Below, in pieces: positions 27,911 through 35,234 of a DNA stretch of 51,874 nt. The position numbers and the translations under genes are program-made. The first letter of the stretch is position 1. Each line of letters opens with the position of its first letter. The DNA comes from Nonomuraea aridisoli (lineage in GTDB: Bacteria > Actinomycetota > Actinomycetes > Streptosporangiales > Streptosporangiaceae), in contig NZ_POUD01000027.1 of assembly GCF_003236395.1 (NCBI RefSeq), forward strand, positions 1 through 51,874, written 5' to 3'. The notes beneath the pieces are model-generated. The model was given only the letters and a program-made list of their open reading frames with translations, ran no database searches and had not been told where the DNA came from.

Positions 27911-28564
27911 ATGCGTAACTGGCCGCTCTCCGAGCTCTCCATCACGACCCCGCGCCTCGAGCTGCGCCACCCGTCGCTCGACGACCTCGACGAGCTGGCC
28001 GACCGGGCCGCGGAAGGCGTCCACGACGCCGGGTACATGCCGTTCACGGTCCCGTGGTCGCAGGGCGAGCCGGCGGAGCGGGCCAGAAGCGTGGTGCAGT
28101 ACCACTTCCGCACGTGGGCGACGTTCGCGCCGGACGACTGGTCGCTGCAGCTCGCCGTCGTCCACGAGGGCCGGCTCGTCGGCGTGCAGGGGATCGCCGG
28201 CAAGGACTTCCCGGTCACCCGCGAGGTCGAGAGCGGCTCCTGGCTCGGGCGCCGCTTCCAGGGCCGCGGCATCGGCACCGAGATGCGCCGGGCCGTCCTG
28301 CACCTCGCCTTCGCGGGGCTGGGTGCGCGGCACGCGGTGACGACGGCGTTCGAGGACAACCACGCCTCACTGGCGGTGACGAAGAAGCTCGGCTACCGCG
28401 AGGACGGCATCGCCCTGCACGCCCGCGACGCCGAGCCGGTCGTCACTCGCCGCTTCCGCATGCGCCGCGAGGACTGGACGGAATCCCCCGACATCAAGAT
28501 CCACAACCTCGACCGCTGCCTGCCGCTCTTCGGCCTGCCCGCGTCAGGCTTCTCGGAGGCGTAG
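27911..28564 (+). CDS. GNAT family N-acetyltransferase (RimJ/RimL-like)
   Basis: This 217-residue protein opens with ITTPRLELRHPSLDDLDELA, the beta-1/alpha-1 of RimJ/RimL enzymes. The acetyl-CoA motif is GSWLGRRFQGRGIGTEMRRAVLHLAF (Q/RxxGxG/A type), and a late NHASLAVTKKLGYREDGI matches the C-terminal strand. The substrate (protein N-terminus, antibiotic or small molecule) cannot be told. The upstream region 27740-27910 is AT-richer than the surroundings and must hold promoters for this gene and the L,D-transpeptidase; no clear hexamers were chosen. Gene debris follows it. Confidence 0.9.
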   Translation: MRNWPLSELSITTPRLELRHPSLDDLDELADRAAEGVHDAGYMPFTVPWSQGEPAERARSVVQYHFRTWATFAPDDWSLQLAVVHEGRLVGVQGIAGKDFPVTREVESGSWLGRRFQGRGIGTEMRRAVLHLAFAGLGARHAVTTAFEDNHASLAVTKKLGYREDGIALHARDAEPVVTRRFRMRREDWTESPDIKIHNLDRCLPLFGLPASGFSEA

Positions 28565-28569
28565 CAAGA

Positions 28570-28697
28570 GACCACCGCCGGCGTGCCGCCGCGGCCCAGC
28601 ACGCGACGCCCAGCCCGGCCCACGGGCCGATGGGCATGCTCGGCAGGTCCGTGGTGGCCTGGACGACGAGCCCGGCGTTCACCGGCGAGCCGCCCGC
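28570..28697 (-). pseudogene. C-terminal fragment of an ABC-type permease
   Basis: The minus frame reads AGLVVQATTDLPSMPIGPWA then GLGVACWAAAARRR. This matches the last loop and helix of ABC-2 permeases, where a PxGPWAGLGVLC motif precedes the final membrane segment. Nothing upstream continues the gene. The remaining tail overlaps the GNAT 3' end. It is read as a relic. Confidence 0.4.
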
Positions 28698-28708
28698 CCG
28701 GTGGTCAC

Positions 28709-28828
28709 GGGAAGACGGTCAAGACCCACGGCAGCCGGATCCTGCACGAACTCGGCCTCCGCGACCGCACCCAGGCCGTCGTCACCGCGTACGAATCCGG
28801 CCTGATCGTCCCCGGCACCAGGCCATGA
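28709..28828 (+). pseudogene. C-terminal LuxR/NarL HTH fragment
   Basis: The frame encodes GKTVKTHGSRILHELGLRDR then TQAVVTAYESGLIVPG, the recognition helix and dimerisation helix of a NarL-type response regulator. The receiver domain and first HTH helices are absent, and the upstream DNA belongs to the permease relic on the other strand. A regulator and a permease often sit together, so an ABC exporter/regulator locus probably collapsed here. Confidence 0.6.
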
Positions 28829-28989
28829 TCATCCCGCTTCCGCCCCAGACAGACCCCACGCAGACCCCACCAAGGCGGCCACCCCCTTCACAGCGGCCAC
28901 CCACTTCTTCATAAGGGACAGAAGCCCAGCGCCCGGCAGGCCCGCACCACCAGCCGAACACCAACCCAGAACCCCAGAGGACAGAAGCC

Positions 28990-29021
28990 GAGCGCCCGGG
29001 ACGTTCGATCGCCGGGCGCTC
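28990..29021 (-). terminator. Terminator of the rha operon
   Basis: GAGCGCCCGG and CCGGGCGCTC form a perfect 10-bp stem with a 12-nt loop, 15 nt after the rhaS-like stop. The GGACAGAAGCC(C/G)AGCGCCCGG left arm recurs as a direct repeat starting near 28916. Confidence 0.6.
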
Positions 29022-29035
29022 GGGTCGTCCAGCGG

Positions 29036-30118
29036 CTAGAAGTCGAAGTCGTCGATGTTGTCCTTGTCGAACACGGTCGGCTTGCCCAGCAGCACCTCAC
29101 CGTTCGCGCCGACGGTGTACTCGCCCAGCTTGCCCGCCTTGAACTTCTCCCCCTCGGCCCCGGTGATCTGCCCCGACGCCAGCGCCGCCGCCGCGTACGA
29201 GGCCAGGTATCCCAGGTCGGCCGGGTTCCACAGCTCGAACGCCTCGATGGTGCCGTCCTTGACGAACTTCCGCAGCTGGTTCGGCGTCCCCAGCCCGGTC
29301 AGCTTCACCTTCCCCTTGGACGGCGACTCCGACAGGTACCGGGCGGCGGCGGCGATCCCCACGGTCGTGGGCGAGATGATGCCCGCCAGGTCCGGATACG
29401 AGCGCAGCAGCCCCTGCGTCTCGGTGAACGACTTCTGGTCGTCGTCGTTGCCGTAGGCGACCTTGACCAGCTCCATGTCCTTGTACTCGGGCTTGCTGAG
29501 CTCGTCCTTCATGAACTCGATCCAGGTGTTCTGGTTGGTCGCGTTCGGGGTGGCGGAGAGCACGGCGATCTTGCCCTTGTGACCGATCTGCTCGGCGAGG
29601 AGCTGCACCTGCGTACGACCGAGGTCCTCGGCGCCGGCCTGGTTGACGAAGACGTGCCGCCCGTCGGGGGCGGTGTCGGAGTCGAAGCTGACGACCTTGA
29701 TCCCGGCGGCCATGGCCTGCTTGAGCGCCGGCACGACGGCGTTGGGGTCGTTGGCGGCGATCACGATGGCGTCCTGCTGCTGCTGGATCAGCGTGTTGAT
29801 GTAGGACACCTGGGAGGAGGCGCTCGCGTCGGACGGCCCGACCTCCTTGCCCTCGCCGCCGAACTCCTTGGCCGCGGTGATGCCGCCCTCGTCGGCGATG
29901 GTGAAGTACGGGTTGTTGACCTGCTTCGGCAGAAAAGCGATCTTGAGTCCCTGCTTGAGGGGGGCGTTGGGGTTGGCCGAGGCCGACGCGGCGGTGGCCG
30001 GGGCCGAGGACTGCTGGGCGGCGACGTCGCTCCGCGTGGTGCCGCCGCCGCAGGCGGCCGTGAGGAGGACGAGCCCGGCGAGCAGCGCCACAGGGCGCCA
30101 GGGGGAACGCGTAGTCAT
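29036..30118 (-). CDS. rhaS: Rhamnose-type ABC transporter substrate-binding lipoprotein
   Basis: This 360-residue protein starts at ATG 30118, overlapping the rhaQ stop. The lipobox LLTAAC anchors it outside the membrane. A Ser/Ala linker (about 28-50) precedes the periplasmic-binding-protein fold: KIAFLPKQVNNPYFTIADEG, SQVSYINTLIQQQQDAIVIAANDP, GIKVVSFDSD and SPTTVGIAAAARYL. These are RhaS features in the sugar-binding (xylose/ribose) clan. It captures L-rhamnose or a similar sugar for the RhaT/P/Q transporter. It is the last gene of the operon. No rhamnose catabolic genes are in the window, so sugar identity rests on family resemblance. Confidence 0.88.
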   Translation of the reverse strand: MTTRSPWRPVALLAGLVLLTAACGGGTTRSDVAAQQSSAPATAASASANPNAPLKQGLKIAFLPKQVNNPYFTIADEGGITAAKEFGGEGKEVGPSDASASSQVSYINTLIQQQQDAIVIAANDPNAVVPALKQAMAAGIKVVSFDSDTAPDGRHVFVNQAGAEDLGRTQVQLLAEQIGHKGKIAVLSATPNATNQNTWIEFMKDELSKPEYKDMELVKVAYGNDDDQKSFTETQGLLRSYPDLAGIISPTTVGIAAAARYLSESPSKGKVKLTGLGTPNQLRKFVKDGTIEAFELWNPADLGYLASYAAAALASGQITGAEGEKFKAGKLGEYTVGANGEVLLGKPTVFDKDNIDDFDF

Positions 30119-31083
30119 GAAGCGGACTTCCCTTCCACTGATGGTGTTGTGCGCCGTCGCCAGACCGCCCCCAGGTTCGGCGCCAGCACGGATGCGACGA
30201 GCAGCAGGCCCGTCACGAAGTTCAGCACTTCGTTCGCCACGTCGGCGAGGATCAGCGCGTTGCGTACGACGCCGAGGAGCAGCACCGCCATCAGCACGCC
30301 CGGCAGCGTGCCGCGCCCACCGAAGATCGACACCCCGCCGAGCAGGACGGCGGCCACCACGGCGAGCTCCAGCCCCATCCCGTTGTCCGCCCGCGCGCTG
30401 GCGTAACGGAAGGTGTAGACGAGCGAGGCCAGGGAGGCCATCACGCCGGAGGCCACGAACAACCAGAACTTGATCCGCTTGACCCGCACCCCGGCGAAGT
30501 ACGCGGCCTCCTCGTTGGAGCCGAGCGCGAAGACGGCCCGGCCGACGCCGGTGGCGTGCAGCACCACCGCCGCGACCACGGCCAGCGCCGCGACCAGCAC
30601 GGTGGCGACCGGCACCGGCCCGATCGAGGCCGTCGCCAGACCCGTGTACGCCGGGGGCAGGTCGGCCACCGCCTGGTCGCCGAGTATCACGTACGCCAGC
30701 CCGCGGAAGAGCGCGAACGTGCCGATCGTGACCGCCAGCGAGGGCAGGCCCAGCCGGGTGACGAGCAGGCCGTTCACCGCCCCGCACAGCGCCCCGACGA
30801 GCAGGCAGATCGGCATGATCATCTCGATGGGGAGCCCCGCGTTCCACAACCAGCCGAGCACCGCGCACGACAGCCCGAGCGTCGAGGCCACCGACAGGTC
30901 GATCTCGGCGGCCACGATGACCAGCGTCATGGTGAGCGCCATCAGGGCGATCTCGGTGGTGTCGAGGAGCAGGAACGAGACGTTGGAGCCGTTGGCGAAG
31001 CCGTCCACGCCGAGCGACGCCCACACACAGACGCCGACGAGCAGAACGAAGATCAGCCCTTCCCAGCGCCGTACCGTGTTCAT
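30115..31083 (-). CDS. rhaQ: Rhamnose-type ABC transporter permease
   Basis: This 322-residue protein has about nine to ten hydrophobic helices in the BPD_transp_2 fold. Key stretches are LVIVAAEIDLSVASTLGLS, GALCGAVNGLLVTRLGLPSLAVTIGTFALFRG, LGSNEEAAYFAGVRV (the coupling loop) and LLGGVSIFGGRGTLPGVLMAV. Its start overlaps the stop of the 77-residue repetitive ORF, and its stop overlaps rhaS. It forms half of the membrane channel with RhaP. Confidence 0.92.
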   Translation of the reverse strand: MNTVRRWEGLIFVLLVGVCVWASLGVDGFANGSNVSFLLLDTTEIALMALTMTLVIVAAEIDLSVASTLGLSCAVLGWLWNAGLPIEMIMPICLLVGALCGAVNGLLVTRLGLPSLAVTIGTFALFRGLAYVILGDQAVADLPPAYTGLATASIGPVPVATVLVAALAVVAAVVLHATGVGRAVFALGSNEEAAYFAGVRVKRIKFWLFVASGVMASLASLVYTFRYASARADNGMGLELAVVAAVLLGGVSIFGGRGTLPGVLMAVLLLGVVRNALILADVANEVLNFVTGLLLVASVLAPNLGAVWRRRTTPSVEGKSAS

Positions 31084-31313
31084 GGGGCCTCGCTCCGCGA
31101 GGCCGGCTCAGTCGCCACCAATACCGCCGCCTTCCCCCGCTCTGGTCGCTCCGCTCCCGCCGCTCCTCCAGGCGACGGCAGCTCCTTCGCGAGCTCAAGG
31201 GCCTCGCTCCGCGAGGCCGGCTCAGTCGCCACCAATACCGCCGCCTTCCCCCGCTCTGGTCGCTCCGCTCCCGCCGCTCCTCCAGGCGACGGCAGCTCCT
31301 TCGCAGTACTCAT
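31080..31313 (-). CDS. 77-residue repetitive mini-ORF inserted between rhaP and rhaQ
   Basis: The ORF starts with ATGA overlapping the rhaP stop and ends with ATGA overlapping the rhaQ start, so ribosome coupling is kept on both sides. It encodes two copies of a 38-residue unit beginning KELPSPGGAAGAERPERGK and ending VLVATEPASRSEA. The protein has no recognisable domain and no hydrophobic segment. The DNA is two near-identical copies of one 106-bp element. It may be translated only as a bridge or be a repeat that tolerates translation. Nothing like it is part of known rha transporters. The reading frame is certain; the biological meaning is open. Confidence 0.6.
   Translation of the reverse strand: MSTAKELPSPGGAAGAERPERGKAAVLVATEPASRSEALELAKELPSPGGAAGAERPERGKAAVLVATEPASRSEAP
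31085..31304. repeat. Tandem 106-bp repeat (114-bp period)
   Basis: Copy 1 is 31085-31190 and copy 2 is 31199-31304, separated by 8 nt and near identical. Each copy has an 8-bp hairpin GGCCTCGC-TCC-GCGAGGCC at one end. The 114-bp period is a multiple of 3 and keeps the reading frame. It resembles an interspersed intergenic repeat family that has duplicated in place. Confidence 0.85.
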
Positions 31314-32383
31314 CTGGCCTCACTGTGGTCACTTGGCGTGATTCGGTTCGGCGGTCGCTCCTTCGCGCGACGCAGGGCGGCGGCCACTCGGAGCGCCAAC
31401 ACCCGGTCGAGGGCGATGGCGGCGATCAGGAGGGCGCCGTTGATGGCCATCTGGGCGAGGGCGTCCACCCGCAGGACGGCGAGCGCGCTGGTGATGCTCG
31501 ACAGCAGCAGCGCGCCGAGCGCCGCGCCGTAGACGGTGCCGCTGCCGCCGAAGATGGCCACGCCGCCGACCACGACGGCGGCGATCACGTCGAGCTCCTT
31601 GCCGGTGGCCACGGTGGCGTCCACGGTGCCGAACCTGGCCGCCCACATGACGCCGGCCAGCCCGGCCAGCGCCCCGTTGGCGACGAACGCGGCCACGATC
31701 CGGCGCCGTACGCGGATGCCGGCCAGCACGGCGGCCTCGGGGTTGGAGCCGATGGCGTACAGCTCGCGTCCGGAGCGCAGGTTGCGCAGCATCCAGCCGA
31801 CGACCAGCAGCACCACCAGGGCGACCAGCGCGAGCAGCGGCACGCCGAGGACCGCGCTGGTGCCGAGGGCGAGGAAGCCCTCCGGCATGTCGGCCGCGTT
31901 CACCTGACGGCCGCCGGCCCAGGCGTAGTCGATGCCGCGGAAGGCGTACAGGGTGCCGAGGGTGGCCACCAGCGCGGGCACCTTGGCCGCGCCGACGAGC
32001 AGTCCGTTGACCGCTCCGCAGACCGCGCCCAGCAGCACGCACCCGGCGATCACCACGGGGATGGGCACGCCCGGGTTGTCGGCCAGGACCAGCGCGCCGC
32101 CGAACGCCGCCAGGCCGACGACCGAGCTGACCGAAAGGTCCACGTTCCTGGTGATGACGACGAGCGTCTGCCCGACGGCCAGCAGGGCGATGATGGCGGA
32201 GTTGAGCAGGATGTCGCGCAGGCTGGCGTAGCTGAGGAAGCTCGGGTTGACCGCGCCCGTGACGCCGAACAGCACGGCGAGCGCGACCACGATGCCCAGC
32301 TCCCGCACCCGCGCGACCCGGTCGACGAGCCGCCGCCCGCCTCTGCCCCGTACGGTCTCACCCGCCGTCGCCGTGGCCGTCAC
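31310..32383 (-). CDS. rhaP: Rhamnose-type ABC transporter permease
   Basis: This 357-residue protein has a GTG start overlapping the stop of the upstream mini-ORF (GTGA). The BPD_transp_2 permease has about ten helices: TLVVITRNVDLSVSSVVGLA, GAVCGAVNGLLVGAAKVPALVATLGTLYAFRG, AIGSNPEAAVLAGIRV (coupling loop) and VGGVAIFGGSGTVYGAALG. It resembles RhaQ in layout, as expected for the heterodimeric membrane part. Its stop overlaps the ATG of the 77-residue mini-ORF. Confidence 0.92.
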   Translation of the reverse strand: MTATATAGETVRGRGGRRLVDRVARVRELGIVVALAVLFGVTGAVNPSFLSYASLRDILLNSAIIALLAVGQTLVVITRNVDLSVSSVVGLAAFGGALVLADNPGVPIPVVIAGCVLLGAVCGAVNGLLVGAAKVPALVATLGTLYAFRGIDYAWAGGRQVNAADMPEGFLALGTSAVLGVPLLALVALVVLLVVGWMLRNLRSGRELYAIGSNPEAAVLAGIRVRRRIVAAFVANGALAGLAGVMWAARFGTVDATVATGKELDVIAAVVVGGVAIFGGSGTVYGAALGALLLSSITSALAVLRVDALAQMAINGALLIAAIALDRVLALRVAAALRRAKERPPNRITPSDHSEAR

Positions 32384-32541
32384 GACCGCCCAACGCCACC
32401 GAGGGACCCGCCACAGACGCCCACACCCAGAAGGGACCCCAGCCCGCCGCAGACGCCCGCGTCACCGCACACAGACCCACCAAAGGACCTCAGCCCGCCG
32501 CTCGCCCGCGGTCGGTCGCCAACGGGCGGGAAGGCGGTCAT
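32380..32541 (-). CDS. 53-residue Gly-rich mini-ORF inserted between rhaT and rhaP
   Basis: The ATG at 32541 overlaps the rhaT stop (ATGA) and the stop overlaps the rhaP GTG (GTGA). It starts [16 protein letters not shown] and continues as Gly/Cys/Val-rich imperfect repeats built on GGL-R/G-S. The DNA repeats are GGCGGGCTG(A/G)GGTCC units. No domain is recognised. It is the second such in-frame, doubly coupled insert in this operon. Its sequence is unrelated to the 77-residue ORF, yet the placement is the same. Confidence 0.5.
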   Translation of the reverse strand: MTAFPPVGDRPRASGGLRSFGGSVCGDAGVCGGLGSLLGVGVCGGSLGGVGRS

Positions 32542-34034
32542 GCGGCTCTCCGGCCGGTCGCGGCGGCCATGACGCTCTCCTCGGTCGCCTCCGCGCGCGA
32601 CAACTCGGCGACCAGCCGCCCTTCGTGCATGACGAGCACCCGGTCCGCCATGCCCAGCACCTCCGGCAGCTCCGACGAGATCATCAACACCGCCACCCCG
32701 CTCGCGGCCAGCTCCGACAGCAGCCGGTGCACCTCCGCCTTGGTCCCGACGTCGATCCCGCGCGTCGGCTCGTCCACGATGAGCACGGACGGCCCCCGCG
32801 CGAGCCACTTGGCCAGCACGACCTTCTGCTGGTTCCCGCCGGACAACACGTTCACGGGGTCCGCGAGGCGGGCGTACTTGAGCCGCAGCCGCACCGCCCA
32901 GTCCGCCGCCCGCTTCCGCTCGGCGGCCCGCGAGACCAGCGGCCCCCGGCGTACGGCGGCCAGCCCGGCCAGGCCGATGTTGCGCTCGATCGACAGGTCC
33001 ATGACGAGCCCCTGCTGCCGCCGGTCCTCCGGCACGAGCGCGAGCCCGGCCGCCATGGCCGCCGTGGGGCTGGCGGGCCGCAGGCGTCTGCCGGCGACCT
33101 CGACGCTCCCGGCGTCCCAGCGGTCGATGCCGAAGATCGCCCGGGCGACCTCGCTGCGCCCGGCGCCGACCAGCCCGGCCAGCGCGACGATCTCACCGCG
33201 CCGCACCTCGAACGACACGTCGGTGAACACGCCTTCGCGGGTGAGCCGGCCGACCTTCAACGCGACCTCGCCCGCGTCCGTCTCCTGCTTGGGGAAGAGC
33301 GCGTCCAGCTCCCGGCCGACCATGCGGCGGACGAGATCGTCCGGGGTGATGTCGGCGATCAGGTCGGTGGCCACGTACGCGCCGTCGCGCAGGGTCGTCA
33401 CGCGCGTGCACAGCTCGAACATCTCCTCCAGCCGGTGCGAGATGAACAGCAGCGCGCACCCCTGCTCGCGCAGGGTCGTGGCGACCCCGAACAGCCGGGC
33501 GACCTCGTTCCCCGACAGCGCCGCGGTCGGCTCGTCCATGATCAGCACCCTGGCCTGCCGTGACAGCGCCTTGGCGATCTCGACGAGCTGCTGGTCGGCG
33601 ATGGACAGCCCGCGGGCCGGCTGGTCGGGGTCGAGCCGGACGCCGAGCCGGGTGAACAGCTCGGCGGCGGCCGCGCGCATGGCCCGGCGGTCGATGCCGA
33701 AGCGGGAGCGCGGCTGGCGCCCCATGAAGATGTTCTCCATGACCGACAAATCAGGGAAAAGGGTCGGCTCCTGGTAGATGACCGCGACCCCGGCCTGCTG
33801 CGCGTCGGCGGGTCCGGCGAACTCCACCGGCTCACCGTCCAGCAGGATGCGCCCGGAGTCGGGCCGGTGCACCCCCGAAAGAATCTTGACGATGGTGGAC
33901 TTGCCCGCGCCGTTCTCCCCGGCGAGCGCGTGCACCTCGCCGGGGTGAAGATCCAAAGACACCTCGCGTACGGCCCGTACGGCGCCGAACGCCTTGCTGA
34001 CCTGTGAGAGGGACAGAACGGGAGTCTGATCCAT
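32538..34034 (-). CDS. rhaT: Sugar ABC transporter ATP-binding protein, two ATPase domains
   Basis: This 498-residue protein has two ATPase domains in tandem. Domain 1 has [25 protein letters not shown] and [10 protein letters not shown]. Domain 2 has a degenerate Walker A (GLVGAGRSE), [16 protein letters not shown] and [11 protein letters not shown]. This is the standard layout of carbohydrate-uptake CUT2 ATPases. It energises uptake through RhaP and RhaQ. It is the first gene of the operon. A LacI-type site lies about 20 nt upstream of its start, and the next gene upstream, on the same strand, encodes an AraC regulator. Confidence 0.93.
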   Translation of the reverse strand: MDQTPVLSLSQVSKAFGAVRAVREVSLDLHPGEVHALAGENGAGKSTIVKILSGVHRPDSGRILLDGEPVEFAGPADAQQAGVAVIYQEPTLFPDLSVMENIFMGRQPRSRFGIDRRAMRAAAAELFTRLGVRLDPDQPARGLSIADQQLVEIAKALSRQARVLIMDEPTAALSGNEVARLFGVATTLREQGCALLFISHRLEEMFELCTRVTTLRDGAYVATDLIADITPDDLVRRMVGRELDALFPKQETDAGEVALKVGRLTREGVFTDVSFEVRRGEIVALAGLVGAGRSEVARAIFGIDRWDAGSVEVAGRRLRPASPTAAMAAGLALVPEDRRQQGLVMDLSIERNIGLAGLAAVRRGPLVSRAAERKRAADWAVRLRLKYARLADPVNVLSGGNQQKVVLAKWLARGPSVLIVDEPTRGIDVGTKAEVHRLLSELAASGVAVLMISSELPEVLGMADRVLVMHEGRLVAELSRAEATEESVMAAATGRRAA

Positions 34035-34052
34035 GTGTGCCGCGCTCCCGGC

Positions 34053-34065
34053 AAAATCGTTTTAA
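34053..34065. promoter_or_regulatory. Possible LacI-family operator upstream of rhaT
   Basis: AAAATCGTTTTAA has the AAnCGnTT core of LacI-family sites. It lies 19-31 nt upstream of the rhaT ATG, between promoter and gene. CGTTTTAA occurs again at 34169-34176 inside the AraC gene end, perhaps by chance. Confidence 0.3.
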
Positions 34066-34165
34066 GCAGTGGCAGGACGGTAGATCAGCCAGCGCCCCCG
34101 CGTCAATGGCCGGTTAAGTCAAACTTTCCGGCACCAAATCCGGCGTGTGAGCCGTAGGCAAATTG

Positions 34166-35128
34166 TTACGTTTTAACGATATTTACTTGGGGAAACGCCA
34201 CCGGACACCCCTCACGGCGGTAACGGCCCGGCGCCATGCCGTACTCACGCTTGAAGGCGTTCGCGAAGGCGAACTCCGACCCGTACCCCACCCGGGCGGC
34301 GATCTCGCTCAGCGGCGCGTCCGTCTCCCGCAGCAGGCGCGCCCCACCGGCCAGGCGCCACCAGGTGAGGTACGTCAGCGGCGGCTGCCCGACGAGCGCG
34401 GTGAAGCGCCGCGCGAACGCCGCCCGCGACAACCCCGCCCGCGTGCCCAGCTCGGCCACCGTCCACGGATGCGCGGGATCGCGGTGGACGGCGTCGAGCG
34501 CGGCACTGATGCCCGGATCGGCGAGGGCCCGCGCCCATCCGGAGACCGTGCAGTGCTCGCGCGGCGCGTCGAACCAGGCCCGCAGGGTGTACAGCAGCAG
34601 CATGTCGAGCAGGGACGACACGACCGTGTCGGCGCCCAGCCGGGGCCTGTGCACCTCGGCGCCCAGCAGTTCGACGGCGGCGCGCAGCTCCGGGTGGAGC
34701 CCCAGCCGGGCCGGCAGGTGGATCAGGTCGGGCAGGTCGCGCAGGAGCGGGTGGGCGCGGGCCGGGTCGAGCTCGTAGCCGCCGCACAACGTGACCGTCG
34801 GCGCACCGGGACCGCCGACGGACGCCGAGGCGTACAGGTCGCCCGCCTCGGCCGCCGGGTCGCAGCGCGGCTCGTCCACCGGCGTGGACGGATGGTCGGC
34901 CATCGCGTAACCGTGCCCGTGGGGGAAGAAGAGCACGTCGCCCACCGCGAGCGCGACCGGCGGACCGTCGGGCGGAAGCAGCCAGCACGACCCCTGCAGG
35001 ATCACCTGGAACCCGGCCGACCCCGGCACGGACGGGAACCGCTGCCCCCACGGCGCGTGCCACTCGACGCGCGCCGACCGGGGCCGCCCGGTGCGCATGA
35101 TCGCGATCACGTCGCTCAGCACGTCCAT
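34166..35128 (-). CDS. AraC-family regulator with cupin sensor domain
   Basis: This 320-residue protein starts at ATG 35128 (MDVLSDVIAIMRTGRPRSAR). A longer frame upstream is unlike the family. The N-terminal cupin (about 20-180) has QVILQGSCWLLPPDGPPVALAVGDVLFFPHG. The C-terminal double HTH (about 215-305) has WTVAELGTRAGLSRAAFARRF then LSEIAARVGYGSEFAFANAFKREYG. This AraC_E/cupin_6 type usually controls a neighbouring oxidoreductase. Here that is the divergent NmrA-quinone reductase fusion 106 nt away, a better candidate target than rhaT. Confidence 0.92.
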   Translation of the reverse strand: MDVLSDVIAIMRTGRPRSARVEWHAPWGQRFPSVPGSAGFQVILQGSCWLLPPDGPPVALAVGDVLFFPHGHGYAMADHPSTPVDEPRCDPAAEAGDLYASASVGGPGAPTVTLCGGYELDPARAHPLLRDLPDLIHLPARLGLHPELRAAVELLGAEVHRPRLGADTVVSSLLDMLLLYTLRAWFDAPREHCTVSGWARALADPGISAALDAVHRDPAHPWTVAELGTRAGLSRAAFARRFTALVGQPPLTYLTWWRLAGGARLLRETDAPLSEIAARVGYGSEFAFANAFKREYGMAPGRYRREGCPVAFPQVNIVKT

Positions 35129-35234
35129 GCTGAGGACTCTAACGAAGACGACGGCGTATGAAAGGGAGACGCCACCGCATTGGTCATCTCGCCTGCCGCT
35201 CGTACGGTTGCTTGCGACAGGAAGGGAGCACGTC

